The notes: a model not told the origin generated them from the sequence alone. A DNA stretch of 33,708 nucleotides from Methanobacteriota archaeon (GCA_023411115.1 JAEYPF010000022.1:1-33708), one strand, 5' to 3'. Shown: positions 8,711 through 15,538, counted from the stretch's first letter. Made by a program: numbers and translations.

Positions 8711-9121
8711 TTAACGTTTAAATACACGTGAAATAAATTCGGGACATATATTTGGGTATTTCTTTCCAAATTCCATTTCTAATTTATCTGTGATGTCCTC
8801 TTCAAGTTCCTTATTTTTAGCTGCAGAAATAGAAAATGTTTCATTTTCAAAATAAGTGTTCAAAACTTCTTCACCTATGTGCATCTCTATATTAAATGGC
8901 CTAAATAGCTTTAAACCGTTTTCCATTTCAGATATCATTTCTGGTGATAATTTAAGACGCTTTTCGGCTTCCGGGGTGTAAATCTTATAGGGAGTAGTTA
9001 TCTTTTTAATATGAAAAGACGCACAACCCTCTATAGTGGAAGCCTTACGAGTGGTTCAAAAAACACAAAGGAGAACTTTTTTGTCAATATTGGCGTCACT
9101 TTTAACATTAATTGATTTCAT
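8711..9121 (-). pseudogene. Unknown 136-codon gene interrupted by one in-frame TGA
   Basis: On the minus strand an ATG at 9121 follows a near-perfect SD (AGGAGGGG, 4-nt spacer). Its frame reads 21 codons (MKSINVKSDANIDKKVLLCV then F), meets TGA at 9058-9056, and continues open in the same frame for 114 more codons to the stop at 8711. There is no ATG, GTG or TTG between the TGA and the Met at 8938. The second part includes TIEGCASF and YTPEAEKRL and looks like ordinary protein. The simplest reading is a recent nonsense mutation. Stop-codon read-through or a sequencing error are alternatives. Methanobacteriales are not known for selenocysteine. A TATA-like stretch near 9180-9192 suggests it once had its own promoter. 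Family not recognised. Confidence 0.6.
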
Positions 9122-9240
9122 AAAACCCCTCCTTATTCTTCCGAACAAATAACTCATCCTCACTATTTGTTTTGGATTTTATAGTATATAGTCATCGAGG
9201 AAAGAAATCTGATATTTTTCTAAGATGTATTTTCTTAAAT

Positions 9241-9822
9241 TTAATTATTTCTCTTAAGCTGTACCTTAATCCTTTCAACCTGTTTACTATTAAAACGTTG
9301 TTTAGCTTTGCTTATGATTGCATTATCATTCACATCGAATTCTTTTTCAATTAACATGTTTGTAATTTCATCTATCCATTCTCTTGCTTCAATATCATCT
9401 ATGAAATCATTTGATCTTGATTTTGATTTTTTATCTGATTTTGAAGCTATATTTCCATCATCATCATCTTCAGAACTTATCCCCAAAAGCGCTGTAAGCT
9501 GATAGCGCCTACCATACGTAATTGCACTCCCAATCCCTTGAGCTGTATTTTTATCAGGTTTTAAAAGTAACTTATCAGTTTCAATCACCTCACCTGATGT
9601 ATGAATGAGTTTAGTTTGAATATATACATCTCCAGCTTCCGTACTTCCTGTATTCTGGATCAATAATATTCCATTTTCAGTCAAAAGTGGACGTATACAG
9701 TTTAAAATATCTGGCAACGGTGCATATTTACTCTTGAAAAATGGATTTGTGGCTGTATTTGATGGGTTTTTGATTTTTCTTTGAACCTCTAACAATGCAG
9801 ATGCTATATTTTTAATTTCCAT
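9241..9822 (-). CDS. ERF superfamily single-strand DNA annealing protein
   Basis: A 193-residue protein with the ERF hallmark GSAITYGRRYQLTALLGI at 98-115 and the usual N-terminal pattern (LLEVQRKIKNPSNTATNPFFKS is split here by its context around residues 11-32, then YAPLPDIL). ERF proteins anneal complementary single strands and are typical of phages and integrated elements, where they support recombination-dependent replication. An Asp-rich linker (SSEDDDDGN, 116-124) separates the core from a basic, helical C-terminus. The ATG at 9822 follows AGGGG. It lies downstream of nucS and an acidic-tailed protein on the same strand, a context that suggests a remnant or domesticated viral recombination module. 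Function from family knowledge; host role is inferred. Confidence 0.88.
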   Translation of the reverse strand: MEIKNIASALLEVQRKIKNPSNTATNPFFKSKYAPLPDILNCIRPLLTENGILLIQNTGSTEAGDVYIQTKLIHTSGEVIETDKLLLKPDKNTAQGIGSAITYGRRYQLTALLGISSEDDDDGNIASKSDKKSKSRSNDFIDDIEAREWIDEITNMLIEKEFDVNDNAIISKAKQRFNSKQVERIKVQLKRNN

Positions 9823-9924
9823 TTAAATTACCCCTTATAGGTTTAATTTATTCTTTTAGATTTTTTAATGTTTTTAAATAAAATCAAAGTTATTTCTATT
9901 TTAAACAATTAGTTAACAATAAAA

Positions 9925-10683
9925 TTAATCAAAAAAATCCAATTTCATTATATTTTCTTTTTTAACTTTTCTGGGTGGATGAACTTCCCTAAACTCCAAA
10001 CCATATTCTTTTAAAAGATTCATAGCACTATCAGTAATAGAAGGTGCCACTAGCATTCCCCTTAGCCCTTTATTTTCTTCTTTTAGATTATCGACATAAC
10101 GTTTAAGCTGGCTTACTGCACCTAAACTTCCTCTAACTCTTTTAAGTTCCAAAACAACCATGTTTCCATCCTTATCTTTTCCAAGAATGTCAATTACCCC
10201 GTTTGATATGGATTTTTCCTTTGCAATAGGTTTAAACCCTTCTTCAATAATTTCAGGGTTTTCATAGAAGATAAGATTGGCCATATCTTCCTCACTTCCA
10301 ATTAAATCCAGTTCTTCGTAATCCTGAGCAACAAAATACATTGCCATGTAAGTTTTTGAAATTTCAACGTCCAGAATTTCTTTTGGATTCTTCCTAATAC
10401 TTCTTATAAAGAGCGCATCATCTTTAACCTTAAATTTAACAGTACAACCGGGAGGCTGCCAATTTACAGGGTTTCTTTTTTCGCTCTTATGAATTAAAAA
10501 AGATCCATCGGGCTTAATTATAATGACCCTATCACCTAATTCAAGGTTGCTTTTAGCCCTACCTTCATAAAATACCCTACAGCAAGCTGTAATTATCAAA
10601 ATAGCCTTATTTTTAAGCCCATTCTTTAAAATTTCATTTGTTTCTTTAATATCTGGATTTTCTTTTACTTTGTAGTTTGCCAT
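9925..10683 (-). CDS. nucS: Endonuclease NucS (EndoMS), mismatch/ssDNA endonuclease
   Basis: A 252-residue archaeal NucS. The N-terminal DNA-binding domain keeps R42 (YEGRAKS) and W75 (NWQPPG), residues involved in DNA binding in the Pyrococcus enzyme. The C-terminal RecB-like nuclease core shows D165 (GVIDILG), E179-x-K181 (LELKR) and Q192 (SQLKRYV), the expected metal site. The short tail ending LDFFD resembles a PCNA-binding end. In archaea NucS cuts both strands at certain mismatches or processes branched ssDNA, working with PCNA. Normally a core gene, here it sits between an ERF protein and small accessory-type genes. The start at 10683 has only a weak SD; no better Met is nearby. Confidence 0.93.
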   Translation of the reverse strand: MANYKVKENPDIKETNEILKNGLKNKAILIITACCRVFYEGRAKSNLELGDRVIIIKPDGSFLIHKSEKRNPVNWQPPGCTVKFKVKDDALFIRSIRKNPKEILDVEISKTYMAMYFVAQDYEELDLIGSEEDMANLIFYENPEIIEEGFKPIAKEKSISNGVIDILGKDKDGNMVVLELKRVRGSLGAVSQLKRYVDNLKEENKGLRGMLVAPSITDSAMNLLKEYGLEFREVHPPRKVKKENIMKLDFFD

Positions 10684-10752
10684 TGATATTACTCGTCTCT
10701 GTCGTTGTAAATTAATGAAATGTAAAGAAATTGAAATTTAAATGGAGATTAA

Positions 10753-10782
10753 TTTAAAAGAAAATAAAAAAATAAAAAAATT
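10753..10782 (-). terminator. T-rich terminator of the acidic-tail gene
   Basis: On the minus strand, immediately after the stop at 10787, the sequence holds two runs of seven T and nearby T clusters. This fits an archaeal oligo-T terminator and suggests that nucS has its own promoter in the 100-base gap. Confidence 0.5.
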
Positions 10783-10786
10783 AAAG

Positions 10787-11269
10787 TTATTCTTCGTCTT
10801 CAAATGAATCTGCTTTTACAATTTTGAGATTCGGAGTTCTTGCATTTGGATTACTTGCCTGAACTGCTTTAACTGTCACATTTTTGACTCTTTTATTTAC
10901 TGTTTCCCTGAATGTGTCAAAAACAACAGAATAGCTTTCAAGACTGTTTAATTCTGTACCATTTAAGGCATGGCTTAAACTGTCTATTAATTCGTAGATT
11001 CGACCGCCTTTTTCCCCATATATTTTAGCTATGTCGTCATCGAAGTACGCAGATGTTATAAGACCACATATCCATTTTTGCTTGTTTTCATGGTCAGTAA
11101 CTATAACATAAAACTCTTGTACTTCTTTACTTTTAATTTCTTTGGATTTTAATTCCCCTACGTATATTTCACCTGTAAGCTCGCTATCTATTTCAAGCTG
11201 GGAAAGATACATGGTTTCATAGTCATCTTCGTAGTTTGTGCTGCCCTTTTGAATTCCTAAATCAAGCAT
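10787..11269 (-). CDS. Unknown 160-residue protein with acidic C-terminal tip, possible ssDNA-binding partner
   Basis: The gene starts at ATG 11269 after GAGGTG. The product is a mixed alpha/beta soluble protein with a central beta-rich part (EFYVIVTDHENKQKWICGLI) and a C-terminal end SFEDEE after a disordered stretch (NPNARTPNLKIVKAD). A short acidic tip after a flexible linker is the usual layout of bacterial and phage single-strand DNA-binding proteins, and the ERF annealing gene is nearby, so an SSB-like role is possible. This is inference: no OB-fold motif is clear to me and I do not recognise a family. It lies 71 bases after the ribbon-helix-helix gene in the same direction. Confidence 0.7.
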   Translation of the reverse strand: MLDLGIQKGSTNYEDDYETMYLSQLEIDSELTGEIYVGELKSKEIKSKEVQEFYVIVTDHENKQKWICGLITSAYFDDDIAKIYGEKGGRIYELIDSLSHALNGTELNSLESYSVVFDTFRETVNKRVKNVTVKAVQASNPNARTPNLKIVKADSFEDEE

Positions 11270-11340
11270 TTAAACACCTCTTTTTTTGTGCTTTAAACAC
11301 ATTATGTTTTTCCAACCTAGTGCATTGGGATGATCTCAGA

Positions 11341-11526
11341 TCATTCGCATTGAACGTTTTCATCTTCTGGATGAGAGTATTCAAATCCTTCTTTCCTACA
11401 CCAGTCATAGAGAGCTTCTGCGGCCCCTCGAGATAATCTTCCTTGCTTGTCGCCATATTTTAGTCGTGTAATTCTCCGGAATGCTATTTCTAATTCATCT
11501 GGAATGCATACTGTTACCGCTCCCAT
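11341..11526 (-). CDS. Ribbon-helix-helix (CopG-like) transcriptional regulator
   Basis: A 61-residue protein with the RHH pattern: a short N-terminal strand (AVTVCIPDEL), a first helix (EIAFRRITRLKYG) and a second helix (SRGAAEALYDWCRKEG). Such proteins bind DNA as dimers through the paired strands and often repress their own operon or act as antitoxins. The ATG at 11526 follows AGGATGATG. No toxin-like gene is adjacent; the next gene downstream is the 160-residue unknown. Direct repeats at 11549-11579, just upstream of the start, are good candidates for its binding site. Longer overlapping frames on both strands in this stretch have poor composition and no SD. Confidence 0.72.
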   Translation of the reverse strand: MGAVTVCIPDELEIAFRRITRLKYGDKQGRLSRGAAEALYDWCRKEGFEYSHPEDENVQCE

Positions 11527-11548
11527 CCGATCATCATCCTAAATTAAA

Positions 11549-11579
11549 TATGTTTTATGCTTTATGTTATATGTTTTAT
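11549..11579 (-). promoter_or_regulatory. Direct repeats upstream of the RHH regulator, candidate operator
   Basis: The decamer TATGTTTTAT occurs at 11549-11558 and again at 11570-11579, a 21-base period (two helical turns), with a partial copy (TTTATGTTAT) between them. It lies 23-53 bases upstream of the RHH start. RHH proteins commonly bind tandem short sites over their own promoter. The sequence is AT-rich, so chance or promoter composition is possible. Confidence 0.4.
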
Positions 11580-11832
11580 TTTTGATATTTAAACTTTTCG
11601 ATTTTAATAATTAAAAAATAGGTTAAAAGAGATGAATAGATTATATCACAATATTTAATCGCTATTTTACAACTTTTAAGTCAAAATAAGAATTCTAATA
11701 TCATATTTTCCCATTGTTCTTTTTAAAATGAAATATATTAAAGTATAAGTACCATGTTGAACTTAATTAATAATAAGCACAAATTGAGTCATTACCTCCA
11801 ATTTGTATTTTAAATATGAAAATGGTGATATC

Positions 11833-12099
11833 ATGAGAGTAATGGAAAATATTGTTGGAAAAGAAGTTTTAGATAGCTCTGCAACTGTAATTGGAAAAGT
11901 AAAAGATATTGAAGTAAATCTGGGCACTAAAAGAATAGAAGCAATTGTAGTTGGAAGAGGAGGAATCTCAGAAAGTATAGGGATATCTAAAGAAGAAAAT
12001 GTCATACCTTATGATATGGTTAAACAAATTGGAGATAAAATACTTCTTAAAGAGTATATAGACGAACCAGGATTAGAAACCCAGGAATTAGGGTTGTAA
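11833..12099 (+). CDS. PRC-barrel domain protein
   Basis: An 88-residue protein consisting of one PRC-barrel domain: ENIVGKEVLDSSATVIGKVK, then a beta-rich segment (RIEAIVVGRGG), then NVIPYDMVKQIGDKILLKE. Small archaeal PRC-barrel proteins are thought to bind RNA or partner proteins, and some methanogen versions act near cell division or ribosome maturation; no specific role is assigned here. I choose the ATG at 11833, five bases or fewer after GGTGATATC; upstream in-frame Met codons have no SD. The stop codon lies inside the left arm of the first hairpin of the array at 12096-12186, so the end of this gene and the array are physically joined. Confidence 0.82.
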   Translation: MRVMENIVGKEVLDSSATVIGKVKDIEVNLGTKRIEAIVVGRGGISESIGISKEENVIPYDMVKQIGDKILLKEYIDEPGLETQELGL

Positions 12100-12186
12100 A
12101 AACCGAAGGTTTTTACACATCGAATGCAAGCGTTCGAATGCTATAGAAAATCTGCGATTTTCTATGCACCGAAAACGAAGATTTTG
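12096..12186. repeat. Second tandem hairpin array (four units), related to the 6309-6578 array
   Basis: Four consecutive hairpins: 12096-12116 (9-bp arms, loop GAA), 12121-12136 (7 bp including one G-T pair), 12143-12165 (perfect 10-bp arms, loop TGC) and 12170-12186 (imperfect, loop GAA). Unit 2 is framed by CATCGAA and TTCGAATG, exactly as is unit 5 of the first array (6418-6440). Shared flanks, short loops and arm style show one repeat family. This copy lacks the CCTCC boxes. It lies between the PRC-barrel gene and a small zinc-protein gene and could act as a terminator, an mRNA 3' end stabiliser or a leader. Confidence 0.75.
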
Positions 12187-12259
12187 AGTGTTATAATTTA
12201 ATTCACATATTTTTTTACATTTTAGTTTAAGATTTTCAAAAATCAATCAGGTGTTTATT

Positions 12260-12409
12260 TTGGAAGTTATAGGAATCTGCAATATCTGTAGAAAGGCCGG
12301 CAAAATGCACACTTGTTCTTTATGTGGGAATATCGTCTGCAAAAGCTGTTATGATACCGAAAAAGGCATTTGTAAATCCTGCAAGAGTTATCCTGGAAAA
12401 AGGATATAA
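12260..12409 (+). CDS. 49-residue eight-cysteine zinc protein
   Basis: A very short gene with TTG start at 12260 preceded by AGGTG. The product has four CxxC pairs, C7/C10, C19/C22, C27/C30 and C38/C41, plus H17, so it should bind two zinc ions, either as two small ribbons or cross-braced like B-box/FYVE-type folds. Apart from these it has only short basic ends (PGKRI). A start at GTG 12251 would add three residues. It lies 52 bases upstream of pyrE in the same direction and may be co-transcribed. Such micro-proteins are often missed; the regular Cys spacing is what supports it. Function unknown; nucleic-acid or protein binding is likely. Confidence 0.8.
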   Translation: MEVIGICNICRKAGKMHTCSLCGNIVCKSCYDTEKGICKSCKSYPGKRI

Positions 12410-12461
12410 GTGAAGCCTACAAACATTACTTAGAAAACAAATCATTAATCCAGTGATGCTA

Positions 12462-12995
12462 ATGAAAAATGAAAAAAATAGACTTATAGGTCTTTTAAAA
12501 GAAAAAGAAGTTATAAAATTTGGTAAATTTACACTTTCATCTGGAAAAGAAAGCGATTACTATGTAAACATGAAAATGGCAATTACAAATCCGGATATCC
12601 TGAAATCCATTGCAAAAATTGTATCAAATCAAATAAATAATGGCGAAATAGATAAGATTGCAGGCCCTGCTTTAGGAGCTGTACCCATTGCAACAGCAAT
12701 TTCTCTTGAATCATCTATTCCAATGCTAATGATAAGAAAGGCAAAAAAAGATTATGGTACCTCCCAACTTATAGAAGGGGAACTTATAAAAGGAGATTCA
12801 GTTATTATAGTAGAAGATGTAACTACAACAGGCGGTTCCCTTATAAAAGCCATTAACGCCATTAAAGATAACGGAGGAATTGTCAAAAAAGCAATTGTAG
12901 TCGTAGATAGGGCCGAAGGAGCTATAGAAAATCTTAAAAAAGAAGGGATCCTTTTAGAGCCGTTAATTTCCATAGATGATTTTAAAAATAAGTAA
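12462..12995 (+). CDS. pyrE: Orotate phosphoribosyltransferase
   Basis: Catalyses orotate + PRPP to OMP, the fifth step of pyrimidine synthesis, in the cytosol. The PRPP-binding motif VIIVEDVTTTGGS is at about residues 114-126, the flexible catalytic loop with RKAKKDYG at about 92-99, and the conserved start FGKFTLSSGKES at about 20-31. Length (177 residues) is normal for archaeal PyrE. I favour ATG 12462 because GTGAT at 12453-12457 fits an SD; the alternatives GTG 12453 or ATG 12456 would have none. It follows the 49-residue zinc gene; the gene downstream is on the opposite strand. Confidence 0.95.
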   Translation: MKNEKNRLIGLLKEKEVIKFGKFTLSSGKESDYYVNMKMAITNPDILKSIAKIVSNQINNGEIDKIAGPALGAVPIATAISLESSIPMLMIRKAKKDYGTSQLIEGELIKGDSVIIVEDVTTTGGSLIKAINAIKDNGGIVKKAIVVVDRAEGAIENLKKEGILLEPLISIDDFKNK

Positions 12996-13007
12996 ATAAT
13001 AAAGGAA

Positions 13008-13559
13008 CTACTTGTTATGTCCTTTATTTTGCTTTTGATCTTTCTTTAAAGTTTTAACTTTGTTTATCTTAGCTACTTTTGTACTCATTTTAGCAAGTAA
13101 CGCTTGTTTAATGGCAACTTTATGCTCAAGGGCCGCCTCTCTTTTAACAAAACTATTAATCATGCCATCAGTACCATTTACTGTAGGATTTTGTATAAAC
13201 GCAGTAATTTCGCTGTTTAACTTATTAGCCTGTTTTTCAAACTGATCTAACGCATTTAAAAGTCCTTTTGCTTTAGTATTATTACCATAAGTTGCTTTTA
13301 AACCTTCTATTGTTGCTATTAAAGCTGTTAATTTCGTTTGTGTATCTGTTAACGTTTGCAGCTGCCCTGATGTTAATGTTGAATTAGTAGAATTGTTACC
13401 TATAGTGTCATTGCCAGTATTGTTTGTACTGTTTGTATCGTTCAAAGTGGTGTTATTAGTATCATTTGCAGTAATGTTTGGTATAACATCAGCAAAAATC
13501 GGCACACATATTGCTACAGCTACAATTGTAACCAAAAAAATCAATGTTGCTTTTTGCAC
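13008..13559 (-). CDS. Secreted Asn/Thr-rich protein with basic helical C-terminus
   Basis: GTG start at 13559 after GAGGTGA. An N-terminal Sec signal (KATLIFLVTIVAVAICVPIFA) is visible at residues 3-23 and should be cleaved, releasing a protein of about 160 residues. Residues 28-62 are a low-complexity stretch packed with N-x-T/S sequons (for example NDTNSTNNTGNDT), a target for archaeal N-glycosylation. The rest is helical and coiled-coil-like, and the C-terminus is very Lys-rich (KTLKKDQKQNKGHNK). It has no membrane anchor or sortase-like signal. Probably a glycosylated cell-surface or released protein; charge may hold it to the cell wall. No family recognised. A perfect 16-bp palindrome lies about 140 bases upstream. 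Confidence 0.8.
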   Translation of the reverse strand: MQKATLIFLVTIVAVAICVPIFADVIPNITANDTNNTTLNDTNSTNNTGNDTIGNNSTNSTLTSGQLQTLTDTQTKLTALIATIEGLKATYGNNTKAKGLLNALDQFEKQANKLNSEITAFIQNPTVNGTDGMINSFVKREAALEHKVAIKQALLAKMSTKVAKINKVKTLKKDQKQNKGHNK

Positions 13560-13698
13560 AGACTCACCTCTACATTTGATGTTACTAAATATACTCTTTT
13601 ATTATATAAAGGTGTCTATGACTTATTTTTCTAAAATAGAAAGAACTAGGGCCTTATGTGACAATAATCCCTTATTTAAATCCGTTAATCTTGTTTTT

Positions 13699-13714
13699 TG
13701 TGACTATAGTCACA
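13699..13714. promoter_or_regulatory. Perfect 16-bp palindrome TGTGACTATAGTCACA
   Basis: This sequence equals its own reverse complement over all 16 bases, and a lone half-site TGTGAC lies at 13657-13662. It is in the 289-base gap upstream of the secreted-protein gene (minus strand, start 13559) and downstream of moaB, so if it is an operator it most likely controls the secreted protein. The TGTGA-N6-TCACA form recalls CRP/FNR-type and other helix-turn-helix sites, but no regulator is adjacent. Confidence 0.5.
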
Positions 13715-13848
13715 TTAATGAGATTTTAATTAGTATTCATAACGTGTTAAACAACAAAAATACCATTATTACCCCTTCAAATTTAATTTTTACAAACTCA
13801 CACCATAAAATAAAAAAAATAAGTAATAATAACCCTAATATGTAATAT

Positions 13849-14373
13849 TCAGTCCCTTAAATGCTTGACAAGATGTCCAAGTTCAGGCACTACTATTTTT
13901 AAACCTAAATTAACTGCATTTGGAGAACCCGGAAGAGCTATTATCAATTTATTCTTATAAGTGCCTGCGGTTGCCCTGCTTAAAATAGCACCAGTTCCAA
14001 GCTCCTTGTATGACTCATATCTGAATATTTCTCCAAACCCATTCAATTCCTTATTAAATATATTTTTTAAAGTTTCAATGGTTATATCTCTAGGGCCAAT
14101 TCCAGTTCCCCCAGTTGTTATAATAACATCAACATTGTAGTTTTCTATTATATGGTTTATAGTTGAAACAAGAAATCCAGCATCATCAGGTATTACAGAA
14201 TAAAAAGCAACACTATGCTTATCTTCCAGAGCATCCTTTATTAAACTTCCAGATACATCACTATTTTTCCGTTGCAGAAAATCATTATATTTAGAGTCAC
14301 TTAATGTTATAACAGCACCACTTACAGATTTAGGTGCATCTTTTTTATGCGCCTTCATACTTTCGCTTTTCAT
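13849..14373 (-). CDS. moaB: MoaB/MogA family molybdopterin adenylyltransferase-like protein
   Basis: A 174-residue cytosolic protein of the MoaB/MogA family, which adenylylates molybdopterin before metal insertion into molybdenum or tungsten cofactor. The signature TTGGTGIGPRD is at 86-96 and the second substrate loop LPGSPNAV at 147-154. The N-terminus is slightly extended (a Lys-rich stretch before AVITLSDSKYNDF). ATG at 14373 follows GGGATGG. Methanogens need this cofactor for formylmethanofuran dehydrogenase and formate dehydrogenase. No other cofactor gene is adjacent, so it appears as a single-gene unit. MogA versus MoaB cannot be separated by eye; archaea usually carry the MoaB form. 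Confidence 0.9.
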   Translation of the reverse strand: MKSESMKAHKKDAPKSVSGAVITLSDSKYNDFLQRKNSDVSGSLIKDALEDKHSVAFYSVIPDDAGFLVSTINHIIENYNVDVIITTGGTGIGPRDITIETLKNIFNKELNGFGEIFRYESYKELGTGAILSRATAGTYKNKLIIALPGSPNAVNLGLKIVVPELGHLVKHLRD

Positions 14374-14744
14374 AAAACCATCCCATATTGAGATACTAAT
14401 TCGGTAAGCAATTAATTTTGCCTATAATAATTTAATTTATGATTTAATATACAACTAATACACTTTATATACTATATTTTTTATTTCTTTTATATTTTAA
14501 ATGTATATATAATGATATAATCCGTAAATTAACTGTAAATCTATAAAATGTGATCTATACCCAAAAATGAGAAATAGTCGCCACAATGTAGGAAGAAGAA
14601 GTCACAAAATGAGTCTGAATACCAATTGGACAATAATAACAAAACAAAAAATTTATATGGCATCTACACAAACCATAACTAAATGGCATTAGATCATATC
14701 AATGCTATTAATTACAGAAAAAGTTATAGAAACAATTTGGAAAC

Positions 14745-14821
14745 GGGGAGGGCATTAGATCCAATTCAGAGGCGGTTTAATTTTTGCGGAAAAATTAAGA
14801 GGAGTCTAATTTTGCCCTCCC
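14745..14821. ncRNA. Candidate structured RNA or small inverted-repeat element
   Basis: Within the 588-base gap 14374-14961 one element stands out. A GC-rich 9-bp stem pairs 14746-14754 with 14813-14821 (GGGAGGGCA with TGCCCTCCC). It continues as 14755-14759 with 14805-14809 and 14760-14762 with 14801-14803. Inside lies a perfect 9-bp AT hairpin, 14777-14785 with 14790-14798, loop GCGG. The 11-mer GGCATTAGATC in the left arm is repeated at 14685-14695. Such GC-rich structure in an AT-rich gap suggests a small RNA, a regulatory leader or a MITE-like remnant; strand is not determined. The rest of the gap shows only AT-rich promoter-like sequence (for example TATATATAATGATATAA near 14503). Confidence 0.5.
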
Positions 14822-14924
14822 TTGCTAATTTATATTTGTACCTCATTGCATAAAAACTTTCTGTATCATATTAAACCATATTATTAAAATCACCTATTTT
14901 AGCTCGAATATTTCAAAACATCGG

Positions 14925-14935
14925 ATATATTTATT
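14925..14935 (+). promoter_or_regulatory. TATA box for the Nob1 gene
   Basis: ATATATTTATT is centred about 32 bases before the ATG at 14962. Archaeal TATA boxes lie about 26 bases before the transcription start, so the mRNA would begin within a few bases of the start codon. Consistent with this, there is no SD, suggesting a leaderless transcript. Confidence 0.5.
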
Positions 14936-14961
14936 ATTTTTAAAAACTGATAACTAATATT

Positions 14962-15471
14962 ATGCAAAAAAAGATTTATATTCTGGACGCGTCTGCAATA
15001 ATAGGGGGCTTTTATTCAAAAAGCTATGCTAATTTTACCACAAGTGGAGCTATTTCAGAAATAAAAGATTTAAAATCAGAAATATTGCTGCAATCTGCCA
15101 TTGAAGAAGGGCATGTTAACATAGATGAGCCAGATAATGAAGCTATAAACGAAGTGGGTAAAACAATTGAATCATCAGGTGATGTTCTAAGACTTTCGGA
15201 TGTAGATAAAAGTATTGTCGCGCTTGCATTGAAATTTAAAAGGAAAGGATTTAACCCAATAGTTATAACAGATGATTATTCTATGCAAAATACCCTTAAA
15301 ACTATTGAAATTCCGTATGAAAGCGTTTTAACCCAGGGAATAAAAGAGATTTATAATTGGGTTAAAAAATGTAAGGGATGTAAAAAAATATATCCATCTG
15401 ATTATGATTTTGAAGACTGTGAAATTTGTGGCTCTCCTGTTATAAAAAAGAGAATAAAACTTAAAAAATGA
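14962..15471 (+). CDS. Nob1-like PIN-domain rRNA endonuclease
   Basis: A 169-residue protein made of a PIN nuclease domain and a zinc ribbon, the layout of archaeal Nob1, which trims the 3' end of 16S rRNA during ribosome maturation. Acidic residues expected in the metal site are D9 (ILDASA), D80/D82 (LSDVDKS) and D104-D105 (VITDDYS). The ribbon is C137-x2-C140 and C153-x2-C156 near the C-terminus. The start codon has no SD but a TATA box at the right distance for a leaderless mRNA. It stands alone; the next gene, a membrane protein, is 67 bases downstream with its own SD (AAGGAGA). Confidence 0.9.
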   Translation: MQKKIYILDASAIIGGFYSKSYANFTTSGAISEIKDLKSEILLQSAIEEGHVNIDEPDNEAINEVGKTIESSGDVLRLSDVDKSIVALALKFKRKGFNPIVITDDYSMQNTLKTIEIPYESVLTQGIKEIYNWVKKCKGCKKIYPSDYDFEDCEICGSPVIKKRIKLKK

Positions 15472-15538
15472 ACATAAAAGTTATTATTTTTTATATTACT
15501 ATAACCAATCTAATCTTAATTTTTATAAGGAGATTAAG

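Noticed and set aside
9056..9058. Selenocysteine codon
   Set aside because: The in-frame TGA lacks a nearby SECIS-like stem as far as I can see, and selenoproteins are known only from other methanogen orders; a nonsense mutation is simpler.
11236..11456. Two overlapping frames (66 and 64 codons) around the RHH gene
   Set aside because: They overlap the better-supported 61-residue RHH gene, which has an SD and a recognisable fold, and neither has an SD or a family pattern.
13393..13845. Plus-strand open frame of 150 codons opposite the secreted-protein gene
   Set aside because: The first half is the antisense of the signal peptide and Asn/Thr region; the remainder is low-complexity Asn/Ile/Lys with no SD.
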